Below, one piece after another: positions 63,622 through 64,000 of a stretch of DNA of 64,000 bases; the stretch's first letter is position 1; each line of letters starts with the position of its first letter. The position numbers and the translations under genes were made by a program. The notes under the pieces were generated by a model. The model saw only the letters and a list, made by a program, of their open reading frames with translations. It did not search any database and was not told the DNA's origin. This DNA comes from Onchidella celtica (Eukaryota; Mollusca; Gastropoda; Systellommatophora; Onchidiidae): NCBI GenBank assembly GCA_963931925.1, contig OZ007582.1:30829929-30893928 (forward strand), written 5' to 3'.

Positions 63622-64000
63622 AAAAGAAAAAGCATCATCATACTCAACAGAATGAAATCTAAGGTAGAAGAGGAACTATCAGAATGTCAAGCTGGTTACA
63701 GGACCAACAGAGGAACCGCTGACATGCTCTTCATACTACAAATAATGATTGAACAGATAAGAAGCAATGGAAACGAAGCCTTCATCACGTTCATAGACTA
63801 CAGCAAAGCGTTCGACAGCGTTAGGCACCATCACCTGTTCGATATAATGATTAAGATGGGATTCCCGAAACACCTTGTGACCCTCATCGCTGCACTATAC
63901 CACGAACAAAAGGCAACGATTAGATGGAACAATGAGAACTGTCCATATTTCAACATCGAGAAAGGAGTCAGACAGGGTTGCATACTTTCACCTCATCTTT
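63622..64000 (+). mobile_element. non-LTR reverse transcriptase fragment, runs off window
   Basis: From about KSIIILNRMKSKVEEELSEC the frame has the conserved palm region: QAGYRTNRGTADM, FITFIDYSKAFDSV (first catalytic Asp region), MGFPKHLV and GVRQGCILSPHLF. The N-terminal fingers are missing, so the copy is 5'-truncated. It is a different family from the element at 41374. The frame is intact to the window edge. Confidence 0.85.

Overview
The window looks like animal nuclear DNA, most plausibly from a lophotrochozoan such as a gastropod or other mollusc. The sequence shows split genes with GT-AG introns, a tRNA-derived SINE, several non-LTR retrotransposon tails, many short terminal-inverted-repeat (TIR) elements and very long GA/CT and tetranucleotide tracts. 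There are no operons or bacterial signals. The clade is an inference from this repeat style, not a proof. Most long open frames are read through low-complexity DNA or mobile-element remnants and are not genes.

The one well-supported protein gene is on the minus strand at 53,090-63,011. Eight consecutive exons, all with GT-AG borders and matching codon phase, encode the C-terminal ~835 residues of an SR-rich protein. Its THWKPGQ and WQPPLE motifs match what I recall of the NK-tumour-recognition protein (NKTR), an SR-type nuclear cyclophilin. The stop codon is in the window; the 5' exons, including any cyclophilin domain, would lie beyond 64,000. Its introns hold a ~60 bp minisatellite split by two insertions, a hAT-like element and a 33 bp copy of an exon end.

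The rest is repeat-rich. Region 1-9 kb holds TTAA-flanked MITEs, a hAT-like element, GA tracts, a palindromic element with a 9 bp target duplication and a TIR element with a 7 bp target duplication. Region 9-21 kb has LINE tails, CCAT, GATA and 30 bp minisatellites, a Harbinger-like element and a six-unit ~150 bp tandem array. Region 20-30 kb has four of the five SINE copies, a second copy of the 7 bp-TSD element and two abutting hAT elements. Region 30-41 kb is mostly unique AT-rich DNA with a few MITEs and a possible promoter near 35.1 kb. Region 41.37-43.76 kb is a non-LTR retrotransposon with 13 bp target duplications and an internal deletion of its reverse transcriptase. Region 45-53 kb is repeat-poor; it holds a possible small membrane-protein exon, an internally deleted piggyBac-like element with a short acidic ORF, and a possible THAP-type exon. 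The window ends inside another reverse transcriptase fragment (63.6-64.0 kb).

I found no CRISPR array, rRNA gene or convincing intact tRNA gene. The most interesting unexplained items are the 7 bp-TSD TIR family and its possible link to the THAP-like frame at 51.7 kb, the ~150 bp tandem array, the small ORF at 46.1 kb and the exon-end duplication in the NKTR-like gene.
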